DNA from: Pteria penguin
Lineage: Eukaryota > Mollusca > Bivalvia > Pterioida > Pteriidae
Direction of reading: 5' to 3'
Assembly: GCA_035048485.1 (NCBI GenBank)
Contig: CM068585.1
Location: forward strand, 51,403,509-51,467,508
Length of the DNA: 64,000 nt
Positions 23,323-36,130 of this stretch are shown here, one piece after another. The notes beneath the pieces are model-generated. The model was not told the origin of the DNA. It saw only the letters and a list, made by a program, of their open reading frames with translations, and made no database searches. Position numbers and translations under genes: made by a program. Each line of letters opens with the position of its first letter. Within the stretch, counting starts at the first letter, position 1.

Positions 23323-26300
23323 GTAAGTATGTATTGTTATACGTTCGATATATTGATAACATCGTCTTTGGGGTTTCTGGAAGACATACAACGTACATAT
23401 AGTGCCTCCAGAGGCTGGAAAAAACAAACAAACAAAGCAAATATGAAACTAAATATTATGGTTGTCAAGTCCAGAAACATAGAGTACTGTCTGAGACTGG
23501 AAATAACCGCTGCTTCCGGAATATGTTAAATGACCTTTTGTTATGCAATTTAGGTTCCGCGCCACGCGTATTGTATATACAACGTTTAGCACGATTTACT
23601 TTCTGTCTATCCCCATGACCGAATGCTTAAGGACTTGGCCTACAATTTTCAGTCCATAGGTGCAGACCCCATCACTACCATATTTATATTATTTTGCTGG
23701 ACATATCCATCAATGCTGTTCTCTCTACTTTTTACACACATCCCAAAATAATATCACTGTAAGAAGAAGAGATTCCTGGGTAACTGACCAGATGAAATGC
23801 ATTTTAAAGGCGCTAAATCATAAATTACTGCTATGTTTACCCCTATTCAAACCACACGTTGAGAAGTAAATTAGACATATCAGAATATTATTTTTTTCAT
23901 CAAATCTGGAAGTAACAACCCTTCTGACGTAAATTATAACTAAAATTCATTTATATAACGCTAATCGTACTACAGAAGACAAGAAAGACAAGGAAATTTT
24001 ATTCTATATACCGTAAATATTCAAAAAGAAATAACACAAACACTCTTTGCCGCAAATTTTCGGCCTCCTGGCCTTTATCAAGCAATAGTTAGGATAGTAC
24101 GGAATAACTATGTAACATTCCATCTTTACATGTCTAACATAAACAAGCTTCTAAATACCAATAAACGTTGACGTCATAACGTCATTATTACGCGCGTAAG
24201 TATGGCATCAAAATAGACTAAACAACTATTGCTTGATAAAGGCCAGGAGGCCGAAAATTTGCGGCAAAGAGTGTTTGTGTTATTTCTTTTAGTATATTTT
24301 ACTTCCCTTTGGAGGACTACTTATTCTATCTAGTAAATATTCTTTTTTTCAAATATTCTTCTATAAAATATAGTGCCATTGTCACAACCGAAAATTAAAT
24401 TATTTTCTTGAATACTTCATTAAATTTTAGTCAGCCATGTCCTATTTAATATTGTTGCATTACTCTTGAAGAGAGACTTACATACATGTATAATATTCTT
24501 GTTGATCAAACATACGAATTATATACATGTATGTCAATTGTGATGTTGCATTTATTTAGATAAATACTGTTTAAACGAAAATACAATAAAGCAGATATCA
24601 ATACCCTACGTACCATGCAAATATCAGATTACACTTATCCATTGTATAATTCGGTTTAAGTTTTGTAAACCACCGATTCTATTCAGAAGAAAAGGGTCGT
24701 CAATATGCCTATTTTACTAGATGTGTATTGCAATATCTACAAAAAGTAAGTCAATAAAAATACAACGTCCTCTTTTCTGAACAATAATATCACAGCAAAC
24801 AAAACATTGTTGGGTATAATCAGTAGATGTTCGGGTACAGATGACACTGTTCGGAGGCTGCTTCTACACCTCGTGCTGTGTCAAATGTATCTTGTAACAG
24901 CGGTAATTTACTACTGAAATTACAGCGGATCAATATGTTCATTATTTATTTACTTCGCTGAGACGTATTCCTTTTTCGAAAATATCAAAAACATAGAATG
25001 TGTAGTAAGATGGCTGCAACAGTCTGAATCGAAGATCCAATACTGTTGAGCAATATGGTGGAATATTGATGCCATTAGGGTAAGCCGAAGTTCACTGCAG
25101 GGCAGTATTTTACTGAGCGCTTGGGAGTTTCTAGTCTTTGAAGTAGTCTTTGTCTCTACCATGTCTTGTTATTATTCTCTTTGTGGAATAGTTCAGTTTC
25201 GTGTACTCACTTTGTATAACTTTATTCCACCGTGATATAGTATTTATTAATTCGTTATTAGTGTTTTATTCGACTAAGTGAAGATTGGCGTAATAGGCAT
25301 TCGGGTAATGACCGAAATGTATCGAATTCTACTACCATCATGAATACAGCGGTGTCCTCTCTTTTGTGTGACAGTAATATGGTTTGCATGGATTCAGTTG
25401 CGTCCGTTCAGTACTACAGAGTAATGCATCGGGTAGATGCCTTCGCCATATTAGTAATACAATGCTTAGCGGCATAAAGGAATAATTTCTCAAGCCAAAG
25501 ATTTCATTTCTTTTGCTACAGGCGTCAATGCAGAGATGATTGCATGTGTTCTCTTAAGCAAATATGTTTTATTTAACACACGAGTGCACTGTTTTTTTCC
25601 TGTGTATTAATATACAGAGACAGCTCACATAAATTGTTATCTGATATAATATTTTTACTTTTATAATATACGTAATTGCAATATATAACGTCACTGAATA
25701 TATAACAACGTCCCGTAAGAGTGCACGAAATATGAACATGAACCAAGTGATGATAAACTGTACCCCACATTTAAAAAGGAAATCCTCTTATCAGAGGAAT
25801 GGGAAAAAGATAAGGGAACGCCCTTTAAGAATTGCTCAAAATGTCTCTTTTTCACAAAATGCACGAAAACTCCCAATAGTTGACCACTTGTCATTTAATA
25901 AGTATTGAATTATAAGTAACGGCATCTGTAGTTTTATTTTATTTTATGTTTGTGAAAAGGATACTGGTTTTAAACGGAAAAGGACCCCCGGAGGGGGGGG
26001 GGGTATTCAGACAAAACGATGTGTAAGACTCTGAACGTACAAATCGTAGCATACGAGAAATTTCTACCGTATCCTCCCTATTCAAGGCCCCATAATTTTA
26101 ATGACTGGATACGTCTGGAATTTTTTAGGAAAAGAGTATTTTGTCATACATGTGCAACCGACCAGGGTTTTTAAGCTACAAGATCAACTACATGTACTTT
26201 TTCTTCTACCCTACATGTATTCACGGCATTACCAAGTACTTGCGTATTCTACGGTAAGGAGTCTTTCTAAGATAAGCATGTATACAAAACATAATAACAT

Positions 26301-29300
26301 AGATGCATATTTCCTGCATGAAGTTATTTTTTGACATATTTCACTCTACTTTCAGATTGTCCTTTGTTTCACATCTCTAGTGTTCCGAATATAATTGAAC
26401 AGATATGCCGTCACCGTGAAGGATGTCCACTCGAGGGATATGTCACCAATGTACTGTACAAATGTAAGTAATATATTCAAAATTAAAACATCATGTTATT
26501 TACACACATACTTATCATTTACTATTAAAGTTTAATTTAGTGAAAAAGAGACCTTGATTAGAGTTAAAGAAAAGTTTCGTTTATGATTTTTGTGTGGCAA
26601 GATAATTTAGTATCGTTTTACAGTTTACATGGCTTCTGTGCTGAGGCAAAGAAAAATTGAGTCAGATAAAACTTGGTAAAGCACAGCAATTTTGTATTAA
26701 CCCGAAATGTACACTCCAACTCTATTGCGATAAAAGTCCTTAAACTATTTTAATACCTAGGAGGAAGTGTTTTCTCCTAAGATCTTTGACTCTTATTTCA
26801 GGTCATTTTGGTAATTAGAATTGGATTTCCTTAGTTTTGGCATGGGATATTACCTTGGAGTTATGATATTTGAAATGCACATATTATGTACGAAGTCAAT
26901 ACACGCTCTGTTCAAATATCTGTCACTCTGTTTTGAATTAATTGTTCATGTGGAATTATTTAAAACTTTTACGTTCACATTTATTTTTTTCTCTTTGGAC
27001 TTATCATGTCCTGTTTTATATTTGATATATGTTCATTTCAGATCCTTTTTGTTTGAATACATCTGTTGAAAAGTGAGTAAAACATATTTTACTTACGACT
27101 TTTATCTTAAAAATAACTATTATGAATAACATAATGTAAAAATGGCAAACACACTCATAACAGCAAAAAGAGAAAAGAAAAGTAATTTTTTGGTGAGACA
27201 CAATTACTGTATAATTATTGTAAGCGCCTGTCGACGATTTATTATTATTGATTATTTAAGTGAATTTAAGTATCTGGTTTTTTGGCACTGTTGGATTCTC
27301 CCACAGTAAATTAATTATATTGATTTCATTATTTGTTGTCGGTCCAATCTACATTTTCCTTTCTTTTAGTTCTACGTCGATGTTTCAAACTACAAAATCA
27401 TACAATACGAAACCTGGTATCACCAACGATAACAACGTATTGATGTTTATAACTGAGTGCTCTGATGAGATTGGCAATACCTCCAAATATAGAACAAGTA
27501 AAATTACGTTACGCGTTTAATTATGAGAGTTTATCTATTTAGCATATCCATCGGATTTAAACGAAATTATAGCTTTTACATTTCTAATACAGGTTGTATA
27601 TTGCAAATAAGTGCATTTATTTATAAGAGCAGTATATATATATATATTGTTTTTGATTTTAGCACAGTCAACACCGAGGAATGCAGTTCGTGGATATGAT
27701 ATTCCTTATGTGTTAACAATATGTGGTAAATATTAATTCCTTCCAACTCTTTTGCCAGTATATCAGGAATTGTAATGTAAAGACAACATCTGTTATTTGT
27801 ATTAACATTTCTACGAAACACGTACATTTGTCCTAGTATAATCATTCCTGTTGTTAATTATTAAGGTTCTGCATGCACTCTATAAATGAAATTCTTCTCG
27901 GAACAGTTCATGTGTTCTCCTCCAACAAGAATTATTTACCAAAGTCTTCATAACATCGAAGTCTCTATTTGAAAAATTTGATACGTAATGAAAGGAAATC
28001 AAGGAAAACTATCTCTTATTATTCATAAGTTATGACCAAAATTAGATTTTTAAATTTACGTCACACTTCAAAGCCATCTTGATAAGGACAAAAAATTACG
28101 ATACCAAATTAAAAGTTGTGGGAACAGGAATATACGTGAAATATTTAGCTATGTCCCTAATGATTTAAAGTTATGATCCAGGTTAATTTTTTGTCTAATT
28201 AGGTCAACCTGTAAGGCCAAAACGTGAAAAAAATGACACATGATGAAAGGTCTCAAGAAGCACACACATGAAATATTTAAGCCTTATGTCTTACTGTACG
28301 TAAGTAATGAGCAAGGTTCAGGTTTTTTAAATGCAGGTCAAACATGGATGTCAAGGTCAAGCATTAAACAGGTCTTGGCACAAGGAATACCTATGCGAAA
28401 TATTAAAGCCCTGTCTTCAATAGTTCTGAAGTTATGATCCATGTTAATGTTTATGTCCATAGACGAGGATATGATAATAGCTCTCCGGACATTCATCCCG
28501 GCTAACAAAAGAGGAAAAAAAAAAAGGGGGGGGGGGGGTTTCAGCAGGAATGAAAGATTTAAAACGGCATTTACTTAGACTTCATGATCATTCAAACTAA
28601 ATCGGTGTAATTGAAGCATCATACAATATAAAGAAATGACTTCACAAACGTGAGGAGAGCAATTAATGGAATATAATATATCATTTATTAATACAAGTAA
28701 GGAAAACTATGTCTGGAACCTGTGTTATTTCATTTTCATCTACTCCCGCTTAATCACATTAAATGATTAAATGATATAGATTTTATTTCTTAATTCCACA
28801 GATGCAGAGGAAATATCATAATTCAACTCCTAAATGTTTTATTAACACATAACGGCACTAATGGCTTTTTTAAATATAAAATATGAATGCATTTTACTTA
28901 GAATAAATTTATGTTTCCATTGTAGGGTGTGTTGTGTTCATTTTAATCTTGTTAACTATCCCTGTGTTTGCATATGCACTACATACAAAAAGGTGACTAT
29001 ATGTATATATCTTTTACTTTGCGTTACATCTTTCAACAATCTGTCTCTTTAGGGTGAAGTCGACTACCATTTAATATCGATATATATATTTTATCAAGAT
29101 TAAGCTAAATAAAGTCAGTGTTAGATTTTCCATGAGACCTGATTCTGTGTTATTTTAAAGAATATTGTCTTCGTCAGCTCACAGATAAGAATATTATTAT
29201 TTACTTATTTTGTTTAATTATACCATATAATGAACCATCTAAGAAAAAAAAATGTTTTGTTCCAAATAGCTACTGGTGACAAATATTTCAGACAGTAACG

Positions 29301-29595
29301 AAAATGAAAAGTTCTACAACACATTTTAGCACTAGGTCTGTTCCCACTTACCACATTGTCTTATTCACTTAGAAGAGCAATGGCGAACGAAAGAGCTCAA
29401 CGCATCGCCCATCCACATGTAATTAATATGGAAGAAATGGCTGCTGATGGACTGTATGAAGAAATTCATGGCACTAATTTGGTGGCTTTTGAACATCATA
29501 ATCAATATGGCGGGGATGGTGATTTTAACGAGGATGATGATAATTGTGGACCATACAGTCATCTTGAATCAAACCGAATAATTGTACTACAATAA
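23073..29595 (+). CDS. Receptor-like membrane protein gene 2 (YEEI tail)
   Basis: Seven exons: 23073-23322, 26356-26463, 27042-27072, 27370-27497, 27663-27725, 28926-28992, 29373-29595. All junctions are GT..AG and phases run 1,1,2,1,1,2; the joined frame is 290 codons (289 residues plus stop). In order: hydrophobic N-terminus (signal peptide), a module with CPDDESTW..C..YHC..VEFC, a second module CP..C..GCP..LYK, YPFC, a Ser/Thr-rich stalk, one membrane span (about 190-212) and a 73-residue tail. The tail carries Y244 in YEEI and Y277 in YSHL. YEEI is the classic ligand of Src-family SH2 domains. I infer a type I surface receptor coupled to tyrosine kinases; the ligand is unknown. The start ATG at 23073 is the best in-frame choice, but an acceptor at about 23168 would allow an upstream first exon. 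Confidence 0.7.
24024..24290. repeat. Perfect 67-bp inverted repeat
   Basis: The arms 24024-24090 and 24224-24290 are exact reverse complements, separated by 133 bases, inside intron 1 of gene 2. Each arm contains GGCCTCCTGGCC preceded by TTTTC, the same hairpin type as in the elements at 9852 and 29853. It looks like two head-to-head ends of one element, or a fold-back derivative. Confidence 0.95.
26356..26463 (+). CDS. Gene 2 exon 2, CP/GCP cysteine module
   Basis: Acceptor CTACTTTCAG, donor AAAT|GTAAGT, phases 1 and 1. It reads YCPLFHISSVPNIIEQIC, then RHREGCPLEG and VTNVLYK. Same layout as 41175-41306 in gene 3. Confidence 0.78.
27042..27072 (+). CDS. Gene 2 exon 3 (31 bp), YPFC
   Basis: Acceptor TTCATTTCAG, donor GAAAA|GTGAGT. 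It encodes YPFCLNTSVE in the phase set by its neighbours. Exons of 43 and 103 bases hold the same position in genes 1 and 3. Confidence 0.65.
27370..27497 (+). CDS. Gene 2 exon 4, Ser/Thr-rich stalk
   Basis: Acceptor CCTTTCTTTTAG, donor ACAA|GTAAAA, phases 2 and 1. It encodes STSMFQTTKSYNTKPGITND and a further 21 residues with one Cys. An alternative acceptor at 27306 would add a hydrophobic run; the polypyrimidine tract favours the one chosen. Confidence 0.6.
27663..27725 (+). CDS. Gene 2 exon 5, juxtamembrane
   Basis: Acceptor TTTGATTTTAG, donor TGTG|GTAAAT. It encodes QSTPRNAVRGYDIPYVLTIC and matches the gene 1 exon at 14090-14158 in phase and place. Confidence 0.65.
27990..28450. repeat. 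Diverged tandem repeat, period about 132 bp
   Basis: AGTTATGA-CCA(A/G)-type blocks recur near 28030, 28165, 28300 and 28430, each preceded by TGAAATATTTA-GC. It lies in intron 5 of gene 2 and resembles the array at 10955-11885 in composition and spacing. Confidence 0.5.
28926..28992 (+). CDS. Gene 2 exon 6, membrane span
   Basis: Acceptor TTCCATTGTAG, donor AAAAAG|GTGACT. With the end of exon 5 it gives a single hydrophobic helix, YVLTICGCVVFILILLTIPV, continuing FAYAL and then HTKR as a stop-transfer sequence. Confidence 0.72.
29373..29595 (+). CDS. Gene 2 exon 7, tyrosine-motif tail
   Basis: Acceptor TTCACTTAG, completing an Arg codon. The tail starts RAMANERAQRIAH, then acidic DGLYEEIHG, an Asp/Glu cluster GDFNEDDDN and CGPYSHLES, ending IIVLQ and TAA. 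The two Y-x-x-(I/L) motifs are 33 residues apart, too far for a standard ITAM, so they may act separately. Confidence 0.75.
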
Positions 29596-29852
29596 CAAGG
29601 AACTTACATATATGTAACATCTATTAACACTGGATAATTTACATGTATGGACATATTATATATATGTTAATCATCAAAATGATGAAAATTATGTATTTTA
29701 TTTGAACTTTTTATATTGCTGTCTCTATGTTGAAAAAGGGGACAACGTCTGCATACCTGCTTGACTAAAAGATTACTCATATTTGAGAACCAACTGCTTT
29801 CATTTCACTCATGATCTTTTAATGATATGATATACTTTTATAATAAATTTGT
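29596..29852 (+). other. Gene 2 3' region
   Basis: Presumed 3' untranslated sequence. No unambiguous AATAAA before 29840; AATAAA occurs at about 29841. Confidence 0.35.
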
Positions 29853-29985
29853 AAAACAAAGAACAGTTAACTCAGTATGCACAATATTTCGGTCTTCTGA
29901 CCTTCTTCTAGTAAATTTTATTGGTATTGGTAGCTTATGCTATGTAATATTCATCATATTTCATAACCGATATATGAAAAATTAC
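29853..29985 (-). mobile_element. Relative of the 171-bp insertion at 9852
   Basis: Shares GTAAAACAAAGAACAGTTAA, CACAATATTTCGGTC, CTTCT-TAGT and TTTTATTGGTATTGGT with 9852-9975. On the minus strand the hairpin GGTC-AGAA-GACC is followed by GAAA and preceded by CTAGAAGAA, one inserted base away from a hammerhead CUGAAGA core. Confidence 0.55.
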
Positions 29986-30119
29986 AGTTAACAAAGAATT
30001 ACGTCATAGCGTATACACGTATAACATTTAGCGCGTTTCCGCTAAAATAACATATTCAATATATAGCGTTATTACAAATATAACTATAAGACATTTAAGA
30101 TAATAACTATATAATACAT

Positions 30120-30480
30120 ATATTAATTAACAAAGATGTTATATATGAGGGGTCGGATAGGGTGAGAGGACAGAGGAGGTAAAAAAGAGGAGGGGATGGG
30201 GGTGGGGGAGCGGGAAAGGGAAATTATGTAGTAGGGGGTGGGGGTCTTACACTGATTTTAAAACGATAAAAATAATCACATAAGATGTTCTCAAATAAGT
30301 GGGAAGGAAGAGGTAGGGTGGAGGGAGTGTGACATTAAGATAAAATATGTAAAAGAAGATAATAACTATAAAATACATATAATAATTAACAAGGATGTAA
30401 TACATAAAGTATCGGACCGGGTGAAAGGGAAAAGGAGTTAGGAGACTAGACTAGAGAGGGGGATCTTACATTAATTTAAA
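30120..30480. repeat. Purine/G-rich low complexity with local duplication
   Basis: Runs such as GGGGATGGGGGTGGGGGAG near 30190 could form a G-quadruplex on the plus strand. ACATATATTAATTAACAA near 30117 recurs as ACATATAATAATTAACAA near 30376, each followed by a GGATGTAATA-like and GG-rich block, indicating an old tandem duplication of about 260 bp. Confidence 0.45.
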
Positions 30481-30732
30481 AACGACAAAAATAACCACAC
30501 TGGTTGTTTGTAGTTTTTAAGCATTGTGAAACTACAACAAGACAACTGAGAAAACATTACGGCATAATGGGCCTTCTCTGAACTTCACTTTTCATTGTTT
30601 TCTTTAATAAAAGCCTGATAACAGAATACAAACTGTTTAGCTGAAATATTTTAATGCCACACTTTCGTTTTATTTGTAGCACCATACTAAAGGATTAAGA
30701 TATTTAGCAGTACGGGATGTAAATTTTTCTGT

Positions 30733-31635
30733 AGTAAATTAAAACCCTACGGCGTCTTCGCCTAGCCTACAATGCATGTCACATATAACGTCACGCCATG
30801 GAGAAAACCCCCCAAAAAGGGTGTTCCAATGACGTATATATATTACAGCATGCTTAGCAAACACCGGGAGTGAAGTTATCTAATCTTGGTTACACGTGGC
30901 TCGATTCCAAGATATGGATATCGCATCGTCGACACCAGAAGACATCCATGTACTGTCCGCGCCACGTACTCTGGAAACTGGAAAGTCTGGATTTTCACTT
31001 ATTCATCTTTAGTATAATTTCAAAAAGGCAACACCATTCGATAGATCTTGTTTAGTCGTAACTTTTGTTGTATGCTATATGTTTGTATGAAGAAGCGTTC
31101 ATATTTTATAGAAAAAAAAATCAATTTTAGATAGGGCGATTTTCATGTTAAATTTTGACGTGACGTCGCCAAGTTTCCCATAGACTCAATGTTAAACATC
31201 GGAGACGTCACGTCAAAATTAACATAGAAAACGCCCTATCTAAAATGATTTTTCCCTATAAAATACGATTGCTTCTTCGTAGAAACATATACCATACACC
31301 AAAAGTTACGACTTAACAAGATCTGTCGATTGATATTAATTTTGTAAAACTATCTTAAAGATAAATAAGTGAAAATCCAGATTTTCCAGTTTACAAAGTG
31401 AGTGGCGCGGACAGTAGGTGCATGTGTGATATATGTAGTAAATTCAGACCGTACGGCGGCTTCGCCTGGCCTACAAAGCATGCCACATATAACGTCGTGT
31501 CAAGGAGACAACCCCAAAAAAGTTTGTTCCAATGACGTACATATATTATGGCATTTTAGCAGACAACGGAAGTGAAGTTATTATCTGGTGTCAGGGATGT
31601 ATTATCCCCACCTTAGAATCGAGCCACGTGCAACC
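30733..31635. mobile_element. Fold-back element with 20-bp TIRs
   Basis: The ends at 30888-30907 (GGTTACACGTGGCTCGATTC) and 31616-31635 are inverted with one mismatch. Inside, 30970-31170 and 31200-31395 are imperfect inverted arms (GAAAGTCTGGATTTTCACTT and its partner; GACGTGACGTC and its partner) around a short centre near 31185. A block of about 150 bases (GTACGGCGGCTTCGCCTGGC, CACATATAACGTC) at 31434-31583 is repeated in direct orientation just outside the left TIR at 30733-30880. No coding capacity. Confidence 0.75.
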
Positions 31636-31701
31636 AATTTCAGATAATTTTTTTTTTCTGTTTACTATCATTTAACATTTCCGTAAGTGGGGTGAAAGGT
31701 T

Positions 31702-32713
31702 TCGGTGTTATATAGTAGTTTTTCCCCCTAGCCATCCCCCCCCCCCCGGAAAAATGGCTATATAGTAGTTCCCCCCCCCCGGAAAAATGGCTATATAGTA
31801 GTTTTTCCTCGGGGGAAATTTGGCTATATAGCCATCCCCCCCCCCCCCCACTTATAGCCATTTTCCCCCCAGGGGAAAAACTACTATATAGTCGATTTTC
31901 CCCCCATTGTGAAATTTCGGATTTTCTTTTAACACATACATTTCAGTAAATCCAGCTTGTTACCTTGTTAACAATAAATAGATTTCTATTTAGAATAGAG
32001 ATATCCCAACAAATGCATATATTTAGAACAGAGATTTATCTACTAGAATTTCATTCGAGATATCTTTATTTAATCCGAGAAATCTCTATATATACAAATG
32101 GAAAAGAAAAAGAAGTTCGTTTTTATACCCCCGGATTGAAATTCGGGGGCATATAGTTTTTTATCTGTCTGTGACTCCTACCCTGTGGCAAAAACCTTGA
32201 CTATATCGTTTGTACCAAGAGGTACAAGGCTTTGAAACTTTCTTGTGACGAGACCTTTTATTTGGGACCATGATTTTAAACCTTGGTGCTATACGTTTTC
32301 AAAAACTTAAATTTTGGCTGTATCGTTTGTACCAAAAGGAGAAGGGGTTTTGAACTTCATATATAGATTACTTGTGATAAGATCCTTACTTTTGGACCAT
32401 GACTTTTGACCTAATGACCTTGAACTTGAAGTGTGACCTACTTTTCAAAAACTTTAACCTTGACTATATCCTCTACACAAAAGGGTGTAGAGCTTTGAAA
32501 CTTAACATATAAATATTTTAAGATGAAACCTTTCATACTTTCCGTAAGGGACAAGGAAATCACATTCTTGTGATCATGATTTACAACATCTGCGACGAGA
32601 CAAGCATTGTCGTAGATTGCAAATCTTGGACACCTTGGTAGAATTCCCATCTGTTATATTCATGTTCATCATGTACTCTGTAAATGATGAGCGATATTGT
32701 GATATATATATAT

Positions 32714-32770
<57 letters not shown>

Positions 32771-33210
32771 GCTGCCTGGAATTGAATCTCGAGTCACAGC
32801 CTGACGTCATGATTGACATATATACGCAAGTAAACGACAATTTTTACAATGAAATAATAGAAGAAAATAGCATACTATGGTGAATATATAAAAAGAAAGA
32901 CTTGTAAATAAATAAATAAAACAAAAAATAAATACACACACAAAACAGTAAATAGTATATAAAAACCCATTAACCATAACACCATCGGTTTGATCCACAA
33001 GCTATTACTATAGTACAATTGTATTTCAAATGTTATCGGATTGTTGCATAACGAAAGTGTATAATTTCCAAACCGTTACGTAAGGGGGAAAAACTACTAT
33101 GGGGGAAAGACTACTATATAGTAATTTTTACGCCTTGGGGGGAAAAACTACTATATAGCCATTTTCCGGGGGGAAAACTACTATGGGGGAAAACTACTAT
33201 ATAACACCGG
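31702..33210. mobile_element. TIR element copy B (1.5 kb)
   Basis: Left CGGTGTTATATAGTAG and right CTACTATATAACACCGG are inverted, each followed inwards by the CTATATAGTAG / TTTTTCCCCC sub-repeats. The interior is collinear with copy A but lacks the SINE and retains about 150 bases (from about 32561 to 32700) that A has lost at its TA tract. Contains (TA)n at 32701-32766. Confidence 0.85.
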
Positions 33211-36060
33211 CTGTATTTTCAACATAAAATAAAATGGGCACTTACTGCGCTCCTTTACGGAAGATATGTTTTGTACTGGTGAGAGTGGGATATCATTTTT
33301 CGACATAAAAAATCCCCAAAACAATCGACTTTTTAAACACCATTAATGACAAATCTAAATATTAAAGGAGCATGGTCCGATTGAAGTCGGGATAAGTATA
33401 AAAAATGTAAATGGATTTCTTAAACGGCAATCGATTACACAATTTGTACATAGAATTCTCCGTTTACAAGATTCTGGTTCCGTCTATATTACATTTTTTT
33501 TTTTTGGCGTTCAAGATATTTAACTGGAAATATTGAATCTACGCTTCCGCACCTACTGCCGAAACATATCTTCTTTTCCTCAACTCTTTCCAACTGACTC
33601 ATAATTTAATCAATACCATAACTGGCAACATTCGAATGACATTAAGGGTTATCAATCATTGAGTGACGTCATTGAATTTCCGTCAAAAGATTGGTTTGGG
33701 TGAAATAAAATATTGTTGATTTGTCTTTGTGAAAAGCATTTATATCCTAGTAGTAATAAGAATGTTACTTATTTCTGATTTGTAATTACGTACTAAATAA
33801 TATAGGTGATATTCATCAATTTTGTCAAAATCAGAGGGAGGTGTTCTTTTTTACTCATTTTTTTAATTAAGCATGGCTATATGAAAAAATTACAATGTTC
33901 AAATAAATATTTGATATTGTAGAAATCGGGAACTGTTGAATTATGAATCATGCATATAATTCATACCTATAAGAGCTGCTATCTCATTGTTTTTCAATGA
34001 TTTTGGTACAAAATAAGGAGTAGTATAATAGAATCTTACGCAAAATCTATCCTAATTACATACATATGTATACTTTATTGTGCACATATGTTATTGTATG
34101 AAAATCAATCAAGAAAATGAGATTCGCTCGTATTTTAATATATGCATTACTTTGAATGTCGCATTTTGATGCATATGTGCGGGGATAACTTAAACAACCA
34201 GTGATGCATGACAACCCGTTCTCCCACTACGCATATAAGGGATACTAAAATTGATACTGAATTATAAGGAACGATATTATAGTAAAGATTAGAAGTGTAT
34301 ATACTATGTTGAATTACATACAATTGCCCATGCATTGGAATCTAATGTATGATATATTTGACTCAAGATTTACCAAAATATGAATGAAACACGATACCAC
34401 TCAGTAATATTGACTTCTTGCTCAAACGAAAACAAGTATAGTAGGTAGTGTTTTAACGCTACTGATTTTTTTGTGCCTTACATGTTCTTCAAATGAAAAA
34501 AAATCACATATTTTCACAAGAATTTCCGTAGGGATGGATAACCCTCAATTAAATATGAATGACACATTCTTTCTTAGGCAATCATTAGTAATACACATAC
34601 ATGTTTATTAAATTCTTAACATGACGTCAGTAAGAAAGATTTTTTTAAATTTTGCTAACACTTAATGCTACATTTAAAAGCGTTGTAAAATTAGAGGATT
34701 ATATTTGGAGCAAGGGATGGGCGACAGAAGTCTGGATATATATTTATATTTACTAATTTTAGATGGCATGGCGAATACACTATAAGCAGATTTTAAATGA
34801 TATACTTTGTAGTGAAGAATAATATCTATAAATTGACTCGTATGAACTTGAAAGCAATCACATGTTTACTATAAAAGAGACAACAATTGGTTCATATATG
34901 CACTTTTATGGCTGTTACTTATTATGTATAAAAACGTACGAGAGAAAATGCACTCACACACACCCTCACATATATGGGTAGTGAAGTTTAATGCCGTCTT
35001 TATACACCATTAACGAGTTGATAACCTTAAACTACTATCACGTGTCTTATGTGTATTATTGTAGTGGGGATTTTGAGTTTAAAGAGATACCGAAAGTGGA
35101 AACGTTGTAAACACTACACCTGTAGGGGTGATCTCAGAATATGCAACTGGTGCAGAAGTTAAGACAATTAAAATATACGTTTAACGAGCATGATCCAGCA
35201 CTGTCAACATGTACCATGATAAAACAATTTCTGATAATGCACTAGATTGCTTGTTAATTTGATTTTAAACAATGACAATTTCGATCACATAAAATTCGGA
35301 TAGAATGAAAATAAAAGATTGAAAACCCACGTATGAAATCTACACACTGTGTTTTCCGAAATTCATGTATTGGCCCAGGCCTCTCATTATACTATTTCAT
35401 TATACTCTATACTAAGTCTTTAGGTTATAGATCTCGCTTATGCCGTTTCCCTTATAATGGTATGGGTTGTTTTTTTCCGAATATTACAAATGCTGGTAAT
35501 CCATTTAAACTTTTGAGACTTCCCACAGTGCGATAACTGAAAAATCCCAGTGGTAATTTTAAAATTACCTAAGCGTCATGCTATGGAGGCTTTGTTCACG
35601 GTTTGTACTATCTATTTATTTGAAATAATGCACCAAAACAACTTAATTCTGTGAAAAGAAACTCTTTATTTCTTATGTTATCTAGCTAGAAAGTATAATA
35701 TGTTGCAAACGTAACATTAATACAATGTTCGTTACCCTTTTACCCTTAAGACTGCTAAGAACACGTTAATCATTATTGGCTTGATTTTGAAGCGGCAATA
35801 ATGCCCCTTGTGCCGCTCAGTTGTTTTGCCCAAACGGTAAACTTAAAGAAGGGGCATGGTTGAATTTCTGTGAATTCGTAAATTCCTCTTAAGTCTGGTA
35901 ATTAAAAGATTGATGTATCGATGAAGACATGATTCTGGGAGGACAGCATGTGATGGGCTGTGCCAGGGACAGACGCCGGCTAATTCAATTTATACGTCTG
36001 GTCAACATGTTTCGCCAAATAAAGCTGTGTTAAGACAATACACAATTATGTAATATTGCA
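33211..36060. other. Intergenic, nothing recognised
   Basis: AT-rich; no exon of the receptor family and no element that I can support. Frames such as 35333-35536 have no domain or splice context. Confidence 0.4.
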
Positions 36061-36130
36061 AAGAAAAAAGAGGAGTTACAGGCTCACTTATGTGGCAGAG
36101 GTCACCATGGAGCTATACAAAACACCTGCA
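36061..36130 (-). mobile_element. Extreme 3' end of the 60618-type RT element
   Basis: AAAAGAGGAGTTACAGGCTC, then TATGTGGCAGAGGTCACC and ATGGAGCTATACAA match 60618-60675 nearly base for base. On the minus strand this is the last 60 bases of that element, a very short 5'-truncated insertion. Confidence 0.65.

Noticed and set aside
27260..27368. Upstream extension of gene 2 exon 4 with a hydrophobic run
   Set aside because: An acceptor at 27306 is possible, but the stronger polypyrimidine acceptor at 27369 gives the same phase and a stalk like those of the paralogues.
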